NCBI GenBank assembly: GCA_903813345.2
Contig: CAIIXF020000001.1
Span: forward strand, 19,671,915 to 19,735,914
Origin: Owenia fusiformis
Lineage: Eukaryota; Annelida; Polychaeta; Sabellida; Oweniidae
DNA length: 64,000 nt
Reading direction: 5' to 3'
Positions 12,501-22,818 of the stretch are shown piece by piece. Position 1 is the first letter of the stretch. The number at the start of each line of letters is the position of its first letter. Made by a program: the position numbers and the translations under genes. The notes beneath the pieces are model-generated. The model saw only the letters and a program-made list of their open reading frames with translations. It had not been told where the DNA came from and did no database searches.

Positions 12501-15500
12501 TATCTAAAATGCACATAATAACATAGATTTGCAGGTCATGATATTTTATTTTGAAGTACAAAGTTTATTTTGGTTTAGTTTTAAAAAATAAACTAATGGA
12601 GCCCTTAAACTATAAATACTTTGACATTGAATTGAATTTGAAATTTCACAAACTAAAACAAAATAACTTTGTAAGATTATTTCTACAACATTTTCCCCAT
12701 AGTATGCATATTAAACTTATTATTTCATGCATTATATATATATATACAATATTAAAGTAGTTTGGTGTATCAGTGTCATAAATCCATTTTTCAGTTTGTG
12801 GTGACTTATTTGAACCTGTTATCAATTTTATATTGTTCATTCGATTAAGACCATAAGACAGAATAGCATATGAATGAGAGTCATGGCTATATTGCGTTAG
12901 AGTAGTTGATTGATTTTTCACAAGTAATTGATTGATTTTTGACAAAGAGTTGATTGATTTTTCACAAAGAGTTTATTGATTTTTCACAAAGAGTTGACTG
13001 AGTATTCACAAAGAGTTGATCAATCTTTCACAAAGAGTTGATTGATTGTTCACAGAGTTGATTGATTTTTCACATAGTCGATTGATTTTTCACAAAAAGT
13101 TGATTGATTTTTCACATAGTCGATTGATTTTTCACAAAAAGTTGATTGATTTTTCACATAGTCTATTGATTTTTCACAATTAATGAACTCATAATTCATA
13201 ATTACATACAATTAGTAGTTCCTTCCACTCTCACTGTTTATTTCTGTTTAATTTTCATAACCACTTTTTTCAGAGAGTAAAAGTTTGTGTCTCGTATATT
13301 TCTCCACACCACTCCATCTCCCCAAAAGCTGTTTGTTGAGTAGGGCCCTCCGTAATAGTACCTGCCATTGAGGTTACTATTATAGCAGTTGTTATACCAC
13401 CAGGCCCCATGGCCCCATTCAACACACAACCCATCATTGAGGTCATTGCGTCTGTCCCTAGTGCTGAATTCCATTTCATTATGATAACTCAATGCATCAC
13501 CAGCGTTACCATGGTACCCACTCGCGTGTAACTTGTAGTTTTCATCCTCTGATCCTATTTTGAATGAGTCATACTCTGCATATCTCATGTTGTCTTCCCA
13601 GTCGTACAACTCAATTTTCAGTTTACTGTCGTACACATTGGTGAGGATGTGAATATGCTTATTCCCAAGATAATGGTCTGCAAGTAGATCGCCAAATCCA
13701 TTTTTGTAGTCTTCCCAGTTCCGATAGAAATCAACATTCCTGCAATGTTCAATCATATTAGGGCAATGTTTGGCTAAAAGCGATGCTTGTTATCTGGCAA
13801 TAAGAAAGACAATGGACTCTAACCTGAAATACATTTAATCAGTCACATGTAGAAGGGGTCTTTGCATTGTGGGATCCACAGTCTCTGCTATCCAATACAT
13901 GCTTTATATAAAGAGAGACTGATAAATTAGAATGGGATGTTTGCCATTGTTTGCTCATTGCTATGAATAGTTATGAATCAGTATAATAAAAACAAGAAAG
14001 TTTAATTTGGCTTACCCATCTTGCCTCCTCTGTATGACTACCCAACCGTCAGAGCCCTCCATGTCACAGTATGCTGGGAAGGGAGCTCTTGTGTCTGGGC
14101 GCAATGAATAAATACCACTAATAGATTCGTAATACTGGAGGGCATCTTGACAGTTAATATCTGAAAATGATAACACACAATAATGATAACATAGTACTAA
14201 TCAATAGTAATCATGAGTGACAGAGTTTAAGTTTCACTGGAAACTGCAACCTTTAATTGTGGAACAATCTTCTCTATTGTGGTGAAATCTTCTTGAATTT
14301 TCATTTGTATAGAGTTATATTGTAACAATGACTTTGACATTGAGAATGCAGTGAATACCAAGCGTGAGAAGATGTCTAGAATTACCCTTGCACCTAATCA
14401 TAGTGCTCAAGTATATCCTACTTTGCCTTCATCATTGGACTTTAATGTTGTAACAGAATAAGAATACTCACATGTTGGCTGTCTGATCAATGGTTGACCA
14501 ATGTTGGCCAGAATACCTCTGATTGCATCCAAGTCTCGTTTCATTTGAACCAACTCATTATCTTTGGCATTCAACTTTCTCTCTAGCATTAAAACATGTT
14601 CACTTTTTGCACTTTGATCTTTCGCTGATGCGACTTCCCCCATCAGCCTGTGTTCAAGATTATCCATCCTTGCAGTTTGCTGTTCATCTCTCGTGTCATC
14701 TTCATGTTTTTGCTGGATTAATTGTTCAATAAGATCCTGTTGTTTTTCATTGGTATCTTCAACATTCATTAATCTTTCTTTTAACTGTTCCCCCTCTGCC
14801 TGTATAATTGTTTCTATTTGGTTAGTACGTTGCTGTAATGATTTAATCAACTTACGGTTATCTTGAGTGAGGCTGCCTTGGTTGTTCAGTTTCTCTTGTA
14901 GTCCATTTATTTGTCTCTTGAACTCAAGGAGATCAGATAAAGTCTGATATGTCTGGTTTCTTAATTCTTCCCTGTCAGCCCATCCAGACATAACTTGTGT
15001 ATTTAACATGTTTATCTTGTCTTTGTTATCATTTTCATTCTGTTCAATGATGGCATTAAAGTTTTCTTGAATGGTTGTCATGTCTCTCTGGAAGGTGTCA
15101 TCAACAGCCTTGACAGATTCATACATCTTTTCAATCTTATTTTCAAAATCGAGTTCTAGGTTTTTAATTTCAACTGAAAGTGCTTGGGCTGTTTCACGCA
15201 TCTCTTTTTTCAGACTATGTATACTTGTTTGGTTCTTGGCTTCAAAGATAAGATTAGCTAGCTGTGTCTGTAGTTTGACGAGAGACCGTATGTCATTACC
15301 TTTTCCCATTACGTCATTATTTGATGATTTGTTCAGTAGAATCTCAATGTTTTGTGATTGTTTCTCAATAATCCTCCGTAGTTGGTTCGTATGGGCCTGC
15401 TTTTTGTTTCCCATATATTCACCTCTCCAACCATCCGGAAAAGTCTCGTATTTCAGACAGTCATCATTCTCTACCTTTTCCCTGAAAAGTTTATAGTAAC

Positions 15501-17887
15501 ATTTTGTCTCATCATCATGTAGAGTTGGTGTCAATGGTGTTGTCTCCCCATTGAATAATACAGCTTCTGGTGGATCACTTGTATTCATGTCTTCATCAAA
15601 TAGAACTGGCTTAGGGTCATCTACTGGTCCCGCATTAGCAAAAACTATGCAACACACAAATAAAGTTATTGCATATATCATTGTGCTAGTTAAACCTTCT
15701 ACCTTCTCTGCCTACACATTTAATGTGGTACAATCACAGTTGTATACTAGCCAATAATGGAACTGTAAAAAATATGTGAAACTTAGAATCTCAAGGATTG
15801 CAACACTTTTAAATCTGATAGCTACTCCAAAGAAGATAATTAATATAGGACTTAAGTGCTTGAAATGAATGAAAATATAGTGGTTGATACGCAACAGTAC
15901 TTGACTTAAAGGTACAACCAGTGATAGAGAGGAACTTTTTTAAAACATATATTTTTATTTTTGGTACTGTTTGTTTCTTTATAATGCTTCAATCAGATTC
16001 TTTCCAGATTATAATGTAATACATTATATCCTCAGTGCACAATAATAGTTATACTTTTTAGTTAAGGCCACATTTATTTTCAGCTTAATTACTAGCACTT
16101 TAGTAGACCCCTTAATGCTACATTTAAGTTCAGTCTTGCATTTACATTGCAAATATTTTGATTTTCACCTTTATGATATGAAAGGTGGAACACACAGCAC
16201 TAATCTATGGTGGGCAGACTATCTAGTTGTATATCATATTTTAAATTTATGTCTTTAGGGTAAAAATAAATGTTTTAAAGAACTAGGTAGTAGGTCACAG
16301 TGACCTACTGATATTTTATTTTCTCAGATTATTAGACTTTACTTTTTAGTCTTTAACATCTTTAATTTCCACAATGCAGGAAATAAACCCCAAAATACTC
16401 AAATTCAACACGATGCCCCGTTGACTAAAACTATAGCAGTCTGCACATGTACGTCTTGTCTCTATTGGCAACTGTTGAAACTTCACGGGGCAGATGTACC
16501 TGATAATATAGGACTTAATACGATTCATATTGATTAGGTTTGCATCTATGCAATGTTCATGGATACTGTGCTATATGAGGTGGGGGGGGGGGGGTTAGGT
16601 GGGGGATTGTTAAATGATGACTTGTTTACAGAAGTCATTTCAGCATATTATCCATGAATGTAATCTTCATTTGCTGTAGTGCTTTTTCACTTTGTATGTT
16701 TAATTTATTGTTTATTTGCTTTGGCCACATATGATACCATTGTCCCTTGAATGTGAAGCCTTTAAATAAGGTGGTTCCCTGGTTTCCCTCCCTCTCCTGA
16801 CTGACCAGCTGACTCAAATCTCATGCATAGGTCCATGTATTATCTCACCACCACAAATGTTGACATATTGTTGTAGTCTCAAACTTTTTGTGGACAGTGT
16901 TGTGTTCAGCGTTTGGTGTTCAACATTTGCATTCCATAGTCAGCGTCTGTAACGAATCGCATTTGGTGACATTTTGCATATTAATGCCTTGCTATTTCAA
17001 TATACCTTATAAATCTGAAATGTATGTGATCACTAATGAAACCAAACCCTAAACCCATTGGATACACCGTTTTTGCATTTTTATTATTTTGTTGTTGGCT
17101 TGTTATATATGTATATTCAGTTATAAATTGAAAAGGTTATCCCTCATATAAATTCAACATACTAAACTTCATCTTACATGTCTTATACAGTATTGTAATA
17201 TTTTTTTTATATATGTTTGTACAAAAGGTAATTATGTTATAAAACTGTTTAATATATTTGATGTACAGTTTAAACCTTAATAAATGTATATGTTGTCAAA
17301 TCTCATTTTCTCTCCTTTAATTTTGTGTAAATGATGTACATGTATGTTACCTTTCAAAAATTTCCACATTTTTTTTCAAATAAGTTAAAATTGTTTGACC
17401 AAGTGGTTGAATATAAATGTGCTTAGAATCATCATCATAATCCCGTACTAATAAATAGATACTAATAAATGTATATTATCATTTTGCCAAATTTTGTGTG
17501 CGTAGTTTTGAAACATCAATTAACTAGGCCTACGTACATGTTTATCATGTAAAAATAATTGGTTCAGCCTTAGTGTAAGTCTGAAGAGAGAATGAATTTT
17601 GTATTTGGTTGATTCCAGAATTGAAGAGCAACCCAGCAACTTCACCGCAGAGATCCATTATGAGAGCGACGTTACAGGAAGTCGCCACAGGCTCTCCCCA
17701 GAGGTCAACAATCAGGGCAGCAAATATATCACAATCCCCAAAAACCTCCCCTCAGAAGTCTTCATTTCGGGTGGCTCCTGAGGGTAGCCATGAGTCACCC
17801 AATAGAAGATCTAGGTCAAGGTCATCAGAGAGAAAACCAAAGGGAGAGGTGACGTGGTTAGATTCTGAGGAGGTCTCTACATGTTAG
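2443..17887 (+). CDS. SYDE (SYDE1/SYDE2-like): SYDE/SYD-1-like C2 and RhoGAP protein (5' partial), four visible exons
   Basis: Exons: 2443-3537, 6669-6829, 12270-12480 and 17619-17887. All junctions are GT-AG with matching phases (entry phase 1; then 1, 0, 1). Order of domains: a Ser/Gln-rich linker, a C2 domain (about 2905-3255), a RhoGAP domain from about 3310 through exon 12270-12480, and a short Ser/Arg-rich tail. The arginine finger sits in GLYRLCGS (Arg codon 3426-3428), and the second RhoGAP signature is [17 protein letters not shown]. The C2-then-RhoGAP layout with [12 protein letters not shown] is typical of synapse-defective proteins, which in other animals act at the cell cortex to stimulate GTP hydrolysis by Rho GTPases and organise presynaptic active zones. 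Function here is by family inference. The first coding exon(s) are missing. A fibrinogen-domain gene lies antisense in the last intron. Family assignment is confident; SYDE1 versus SYDE2 is not meaningful outside vertebrates. Confidence 0.9.
3575..3965. repeat. degenerate minisatellite, unit about 33 bp
   Basis: Repeated variants of GTGTGACACCAGTATAATGTC followed by AGGTGAGTCAAA. The array begins about 40 bases after a SYDE donor site, and its units carry many GTGAG/GTAAG-like strings that could act as decoy donors. Confidence 0.7.
4915..4935. repeat. (TTAC)5 microsatellite
   Basis: Five perfect TTAC units inside the first visible SYDE intron. Confidence 0.85.
5635..6325 (+). mobile_element. 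non-autonomous element, copy A of the (CGTC)n-headed, ATGGCC-rich family
   Basis: The left end ATCCCACCAAACAAAG and right end TTTGTTTGCTGGGAT are inverted repeats, and both match the corresponding ends of the longer copy at 33395-34960. The head reads GTCCATCCGTCTG, then GGCGATAACTCAAATACC. Inside are repeated ATTTCAAAATGGCCAC motifs. It encodes no transposase. The outer boundaries are approximate because homology continues past the short inverted repeats. Confidence 0.65.
6669..6829 (+). CDS. SYDE: SYDE-like exon: middle of RhoGAP domain
   Basis: Acceptor TATTTTAG, donor AACCAA/GTAAGT. After completing a Gly codon it reads [19 protein letters not shown] and ends ECLPKANQ in phase 0. The [11 protein letters not shown] block is a classic RhoGAP motif. 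Confidence 0.93.
7659..7808 (+). repeat. dispersed repeat with GTGTTTGG iterations and GTAACAAATGGCAGG core
   Basis: It starts near GTGACATATTGTTATG, passes through TTTTTTGTGGACAGTGTTC, runs through several GTGTTTGG/GTGTTCAG octamers and ends TCTGTAACAAATGGCAGG, GTGACATTTCGCATAG. It matches the copies at 16858, 21574, 32219 and 32765. Confidence 0.65.
9389..9622 (-). pseudogene. degenerate mariner-like transposase fragment
   Basis: One minus-strand frame reads [19 protein letters not shown] followed by [13 protein letters not shown]. This resembles the C-terminal catalytic block of mariner-type DDE transposases, where SPDLNPCDFFLW and a following ...QTL.EL..I segment are usual. Only about 78 codons are open, the N-terminal half and the earlier catalytic aspartates are not seen, and no inverted repeats were found around it. 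I read it as a decayed remnant; the similarity rests on one motif. Confidence 0.5.
9742..9911 (+). mobile_element. TA-flanked miniature element, CAGTAAAACCTGTC family (copy 2)
   Basis: The ends CAGTAAAACCTGTC and CAGGTTTCACTG are inverted repeats, flanked by TA at 9740-9741 and 9912-9913. It is about 170 bp, encodes nothing, and carries the family's internal GTGTTCAC motif. Confidence 0.7.
10498..10632. repeat. minisatellite, GATTGTAGTGACCTAT units
   Basis: Six or so imperfect copies of (A/T)TGATTGTAGTGACCTAT or ATTAATTGTATTGACCTAT, including a near-exact block TGTAGTGACCTATGGATTAA that occurs twice. Confidence 0.75.
12270..12480 (+). CDS. SYDE: SYDE-like exon: end of RhoGAP domain
   Basis: Acceptor GATTTTAG, entered in phase 0; donor ACGAG/GTATTA, a weaker donor, leaving in phase 1. 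It encodes [18 protein letters not shown], the conserved [17 protein letters not shown], and [16 protein letters not shown]. Confidence 0.92.
12906..13179. repeat. minisatellite, TTGATTGATTTTTCACAAAGAG units
   Basis: About a dozen imperfect units of 18-24 bases built on GATTGATTTTTCACA with an AAGAGTT or TAGTC spacer. It lies immediately beyond the 3' end of the minus-strand fibrinogen-domain gene. Confidence 0.9.
13237..13242 (-). promoter_or_regulatory. AATAAA hexamer overlapping the stop codon of the FReD gene
   Basis: On the minus strand the last codons read AAA CAG AAA TAA ACA, so AATAAA contains the stop codon. If used for polyadenylation the 3' UTR would be only about 15-30 bases. Another AATAAA lies within the minisatellite further downstream, near 12971, and could be the real signal. 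Confidence 0.3.
13238..13739 (-). CDS. FReD gene exon 3: main fibrinogen domain and stop
   Basis: Acceptor ACATTGCAG before 13739. The in-frame ATG further upstream is intronic, because splicing restores [14 protein letters not shown]. The exon ends at TAA (13240-13238), which is itself part of an AATAAA hexamer. Confidence 0.93.
13238..15681 (-). CDS. secreted coiled-coil fibrinogen-related protein, complete, 3 exons
   Basis: Minus-strand exons: 15681-14472, 14160-14016 and 13739-13238. Both introns are GT-AG and keep frame, giving 618 aa. Residues 1-17 form a signal peptide ([17 protein letters not shown]). Residues about 100-395 are a charged heptad-rich coiled coil. Residues 407-618 are a fibrinogen C-terminal domain: [57 protein letters not shown], ending [14 protein letters not shown]. 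This architecture matches ficolin-like or angiopoietin/FREP-like secreted proteins, which usually oligomerise through the stalk and bind glycans or receptors with the globular domain; the exact ligand cannot be inferred. In the calcium loop the usual DxDND appears as DRRND, and the usual Cys-His pair is Cys-Tyr ([13 protein letters not shown]), so ligand binding may differ. The ATG at 15681 is chosen because the signal peptide starts there. The whole gene lies inside a SYDE intron. Confidence 0.92.
14016..14160 (-). CDS. FReD gene exon 2: start of fibrinogen domain
   Basis: Acceptor TCATTTTCAG before 14160, donor GATGG/GTAAGC after 14016. It encodes [31 protein letters not shown] and [11 protein letters not shown]. 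It is too short to stand out as an open frame but matches the family closely. Confidence 0.92.
14472..15681 (-). CDS. FReD gene exon 1: signal peptide, linker and coiled coil
   Basis: Starts at ATG 15681 and ends at donor ACAT/GTGAGT, leaving phase 1. It encodes 403 residues. Two cysteines in KCYYKLF and DDCLKYE before the coiled coil could make interchain disulfides. Confidence 0.9.
16582..16594. repeat. 13-base G run
   Basis: Homopolymer within the last SYDE intron; its length is likely unstable or error-prone. Confidence 0.9.
16858..16993 (+). repeat. dispersed repeat, GTAACAAATGGC family
   Basis: Contains TTGACATATTGTTGTAGTC, TTTTTGTGGACAGTGTTG, GTCTGTAACGAATCGC and GGTGACATTTTGCATATTAA-TGCCTTG. 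It is among the more complete copies of the family. Confidence 0.65.
17619..17887 (+). CDS. SYDE: SYDE-like terminal exon: Ser/Arg-rich tail
   Basis: Acceptor TTGATTCCAG, entered in phase 1 to give [17 protein letters not shown]. It encodes a tail with three spaced repeats [18 protein letters not shown] and SPQKSSFRV, then [11 protein letters not shown], and stops at TAG 17885-17887 after [10 protein letters not shown]. The alternative overlapping frame beginning near 17599 has no splice support. The tail is less conserved in the family, so this exon rests mainly on acceptor quality, phase and composition. Confidence 0.78.
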
Positions 17888-18362
17888 GGACATTGAAAAG
17901 TGAGCCGAAATAACAGGAAAATACCAAAGATGACTTTCTTTCTACATTATTATACATGTCAATATATCTAGAGATCATTATGTTATATATTGAATATAAA
18001 ACAGCTTAGATCACATATTGCATTACAAGAAGTGAGGGTAGTTTTAGTGCAACACCCTCTATGACAACCTTAGTGAGAATAAGTTTTTAATCTAATCAGT
18101 GAATACCAAGATAATAAGTGTGAAACACAAAGGCCAATTTGAAGGCAGGGAATTCCTCTGAATGAGGTAACATCATATCAATGTGTATAGGAAGGAAACA
18201 TGACAGCCGACATCTGAATAATCTTGAGTAGTATGTTTGGAAACCTTTAACATACCCTCATGATAAAAGAATGTGCAATGTCCATACAGAAACCGTGAAT
18301 ACATGTATGTCCTAAGGGTAATGCTATTAGACTTGATCTACAATATCTAGACTTATTGTGTA

Positions 18363-18515
18363 CCAGAGTTTCTTTAGATCAGGGTGTTTATTTGAAAGAG
18401 AATTTTAGAAAAAATTGGTCTCTGAAAAGGCCCATTGGCATTCTTTTTTAAATTGCTCCTGAAACGGGCCTATCCAAAATAAACACCCTGCTAGCCAAAT
18501 ATCGTAAAACTCTGG
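18363..18515. mobile_element. short inverted-repeat element with CCAGAGTTT ends
   Basis: The left end CCAGAGTTT...CAGGGTGTTTATTT is matched on the right, inverted, by AAATAAACACCCTG...AAACTCTGG. The total is about 153 bp with no coding capacity. The flanks (TA left, CA right) do not clearly show a duplication. Confidence 0.6.
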
Positions 18516-20459
18516 CATTTAGATCAGTGCAGTACATAACGCTTTCTTACATACCTATTATTATGAAATGAAACAATTAGAGGAACTTGAAATAGATTGA
18601 GAAGAAGAATTACTCACCTGGAATTGATGAGAGCTACTTTTACAGGAAAGGTTTCAAATGTGAACAATCATCTTTTCTGTGACCAATCCTTCGACTCCCA
18701 TGTTAACAAGCCTCCAAATGTGACCAGGGCTTTAGTATGTGATGCATTACTACCAGAATATTATTTATAACAGATCTCGGATTTATTTTGTATTAGATGG
18801 TACAGCATCTCTTATATTGAAGCTTGAAAAAGATTTGTTTTGAAAGAAAATTAATCGCCTTTTTAAATGAAAATTTTGTAGCTGCTTACAAGGTGAGGAA
18901 TTTTTTCAAGCTTTGATATTTTCCAAAAAGAAGGTTAGTGCCCAAGTCTATTAATTGTGTAAGTAACATATCATTATGAATTAAAAATATTTTAGTGTTC
19001 TCAAGGATGAGAATTGCAGTTATTGGCCATTTCATGAGGTGCCTTCATGATGTTAACATAAAATTACATGCATAATAAAAAATTTTAATTCCCAAGATTG
19101 TCCATCTTTTGAAGTTCACCAAACTGTTATTGTATTAAATTGTCATTTATTTATTCGTTATATTTTCTAGTCTTAATTTATTTACATTATTATCATGTGA
19201 AAAATACATAAAGAATTATAAAATTCAATTGAATGATCTGTATTGGGTACTGAAACAATTTACTTAATTTAACATTTCATATCAGACCATGATACATTAC
19301 ACGAAAAGAGACCCTGGCCAAGCATATATTTTATGAATCATTAGGTTTCTAAAATTCAGCCTTTTTAGTTGTAGATCAGTTGGAAGTTATTAAAATTGAA
19401 ATTAAAAGAAGAAAAATGGAAGTTTATTTATTTTTAGAATACTACCTCGTATTGGATATTCACCATGAGTGCTGTACTTTGTATATTTTAGTGCATGATG
19501 TATGTAAGATCTCGCATTTGTTATGATATGTATGTATCTAAAATCATGAGACATAAGCTATGTTTGAAGATATTATCCATTGAGTAGAGCTGTTTAGTGA
19601 TTAAAATCTGTAGGAAGGGGACAATAGCTGTGTGTAATAGGTTCAGTTTTATAAGTCAAATTATAGCCTGCAAGACCTACCTTAGTAAGTATCCTCTTTT
19701 GAAATATGGAAAGTGCAAATATTGAAGAGGTTGCATTTGGAATACGTCTCTCCCACTTTCAGCAGGTGCATAATGTAACAAACATCCATTTGAGTCCATT
19801 GGGAGTCATTTCATCTCATTCCAGTTATAATGCAAGATCTATATATTTATTTTGGAGAGTTCTGTAAACACATTGTATTATATTGTTATTTTACAACTTA
19901 CAGTCTATTATGTTATTTATCAAATCATTCCAGGATATATTTATTTGACCACTTTTAAGTAGGTCACATGACACATGCAAATGACACATTAATTATATTT
20001 ACAAACTGATTTGTTTTAGAATCGTGTATTTTTGATGAGTTGTTGGAATATACTTTACTGTTTGATTTTTAAAGTATAATTATGTTACAAATGTACCAAG
20101 TATTGACTGAAAGAGTCTCTTATATTATATTATGTTTGTTTTATATTTTGTGTTATTATTACTGTCCAACTGACTGTGCAATAAGGTAATCATGAGTACA
20201 CATATAAATATAGATGGCATATGTGTAGACTGGTTCCACTCCATCGATTAAAATCAATTTATTATATAAATAACAATATTTGATAGATATAGAACAAATA
20301 TTAATACACTCTTGAAATGGGCTTCATAAGTGAACATTTTGAAATACTCAAACATACATGTACAGTAGGTGTATTTGTTGCCAGCAGTATAATCACAAAC
20401 ATGACAGTGTGGAAGCATGTGTATGGGATAATTTAACATTTCTGGGCTGAAACTTTTTG

Positions 20460-20870
20460 AGATCTGGTATATGTATATGCTATTGCATGTAAGAATATAC
20501 TATTTCATGTATAAGTACATTATACAATATGTAAGAGTATGATATACAAGGAAGAGTACAATATATATTAAAGAGTACAGGATAAAAGTGAAAGTACAAT
20601 GTATATGTTAGAGCATGGTATACATGTAAAAGTAAAGTATATAATGTGGTATACAATATGGATATAAGAGTATAATATACATGTATGAGTACAGTGTATG
20701 TAAGAGTAAAAACAGGTATGTTGGAGTATGTAATATACTCATGAGAGTACAATATACATGTATGAGTACAGTGTATGTAAGAGTAAAAACAGGTATGTTG
20801 GAGTATGTAATATACTCATGAGAGTACAATATACATGTAAGAAGTTTTTTGTAGTATTATAAGTTGACCA
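20460..20870. repeat. tandem array of GAGTACAATATACATG units with a 77-bp higher-order duplication
   Basis: Imperfect units of about 16-20 bases of the type AAGAGTACAATATACATGTA. Within it, 20675-20751 and 20752-20828 are two adjacent copies of a 77-base block, marked by the identical string ACAGTGTATGTAAGAGTAAA at 20691 and 20768. Translation of this array gives spurious Tyr/Leu-rich frames on the minus strand. Confidence 0.85.
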
Positions 20871-21049
20871 TGACCATAAATAGAACATTGACCATGACAT
20901 GAAGGTATATATACCTTAAGGAATACAATGAGAACCAACATAAATTAAACATCTTTGAAATTTTTGTTTCAAAATAGATGTCTTCTTTTTCGAACATTGC
21001 TCTCAAAACGGAAAATTTTATTATTAATGTTTGGTGAGGGCACTTTTTG

Positions 21050-21118
21050 TAGCCACATTGAGGTGTATCATTTTAGCCACATTGAGTAATATCATTCTTA
21101 GCCACATTGAGGTTTATC
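21050..21118. repeat. small array, TTAGCCACATTGAGG units (3 copies)
   Basis: AGCCACATTGAGGTGTATCA, AGCCACATTGAGTAATATCA and AGCCACATTGAGGTTTATC follow each other at about 27-base spacing. Confidence 0.75.
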
Positions 21119-21573
21119 TCATTGTCTCAATTATATCAAAAAATTGCATTTGACACCTTTCTTTAGAAGGGTATTTTGGATTGAATTAGATTGACTGAAG
21201 ATATGTAAAGATGTATTATAAATGCACAAAATTGTACATATGAAGAAGTAGCAGATAGTCAAATAAAAAGAAAATAATGAACCAAATATTGTTTTTCTGT
21301 TTTCGAGTTTCTCTTGCATCAATCGCATATGCCTTAATTTTCTGACATATTTTCTTCATATTCTCAGACACACCTTCTTATTTTTGTTTATACAACAAAA
21401 TGTATGAGCTACATGTAAACCAATGGAACTGATGGGTGAGTAGGAAAGAGAAATGAAACAGAAGACCCCTAGGTCGGACCAGTTTCCCAAACTAACTTTG
21501 ACAGTCCAATCCAAGAAGTTATAACTTATTTTGCATTCCTACTTTCCTCTATTTCAGGTTGACATTAATTGTT

Positions 21574-21665
21574 ATAGTCTCCAACATTTTTGTGGATGGT
21601 AGTTGGCGTTCGGTGGTCGGTGTAACAAATTGAAGGTGGTGACATTTTGCATGTTAATGCCTTTT
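21574..21665 (+). repeat. dispersed repeat, GTAACAAATGGC family, short copy
   Basis: TATAGTCTCCAACATTTTTG, TGTGGATGGTAGTTGGC, GTGTAACAAATTGAAGG and TGACATTTTGCATGTTAATG followed by CC. Confidence 0.6.
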
Positions 21666-22818
21666 AACATTTAAAATTTATTTTCATATAATATAAATTT
21701 TCATCAGTATTTGTATGATGGAAATACAATCCCTTCTATCTCTCTAATAGGTAAACATTTGAAAATCAAATGCATTTAGTACAATGACTAGGTCGGCAGA
21801 AAGATGTCAGTAGTGGTCTTTCTTCTCTTCAGACAGACCCCTACTGCCATCTTTCTTTCAATCTTTTCTTCGCCTTGTCAGTTGTCACCCATTTGTTTAA
21901 ATTACCATCTTTTGGAGCCACCGAACGGTACATTTGATGAATTTGCTTAATCTCTGGCTAATTTGATAAAATTTTACCAGTTAGCTATTTGCCTTTGCTT
22001 GAATTCTGCCTTTGCTTAAATTGAATTAAAATTTTGGTTGATTTTATTAATTTTTGCCAATTTGGCAATTAAAGTTTTATCTTTGCCAAAAAATTGCATG
22101 AGCAAAATCATAAGACAAGTGAAATATCCCAATTTTTGACCAATTTCGTCCATTTGGGACATTAAGGGAAAAGAATCTAGAACTCTTTTCAACAAAGACC
22201 TGTGATATCCCTTTAAACTTTATGTTATAAATAGCTCAACGACATTATCAGATATAGACACCTCCAATTTAATTCATGCATAGGTTATGTAACTCAATTG
22301 GCTTGTATTTTCCATTACTTGCACAATGTGCTCTTCAAATTATAGGAGGCAAAATTCAGCAAAAATGTGAGTTCCAATGAAAGAAAACAATTTTGATTAA
22401 TTGTACAATTGAATTCCTTTTTGATAGTATTAGAACAGTATTCCAGGCCTAAAATGCGAAGTACAAACCTAGCCCATCTCGAAATAGATATCGTTTTTCT
22501 GTAATTCTGTAGTGTATTACTCACTTGATAAAGTGTAACATCTCACTTATTTCGAATTCCATCTTTGCATATACCTCGAATATCTAAGGTAAAAAAAACG
22601 ATAAATTGGCGAATAATGTACGCCAAAACGCCAATGTGTAGTGTTGAAAAGTGAGAATAAAAAAGCTTATTAATTTTCCATATATTCTTTAGTCATATTT
22701 TTTCATTGGAATAAATTGTTTGTGATTTCGAGAACACTAAAGAATGTTTTTGGACACCATGTGATATGCTCCATTTTTTCAAACATGTCTAATAATCAAG
22801 GAATACTAAAGGTATATA

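Larger units (their letters stand above)
12481..17618 (+). other. SYDE: last SYDE intron, host of an antisense gene
   Basis: Phase-1 intron of 5.1 kb. It contains a minisatellite (12906-13179), the complete fibrinogen-domain gene on the opposite strand (13238-15681), a 13-G run (16582-16594) and a dispersed-repeat copy (16858-16993). The remainder is AT-rich with no recognised feature. Confidence 0.85.

Noticed and set aside
12906-13179. Regularly spaced repeats resembling a CRISPR array
   Set aside because: Units are directly adjacent, imperfect and lack unique spacers of constant length; the host is a eukaryote, and it is a minisatellite.
15071-15496. 141-codon plus-strand open frame
   Set aside because: It is the antisense shadow of the FReD coiled-coil exon.
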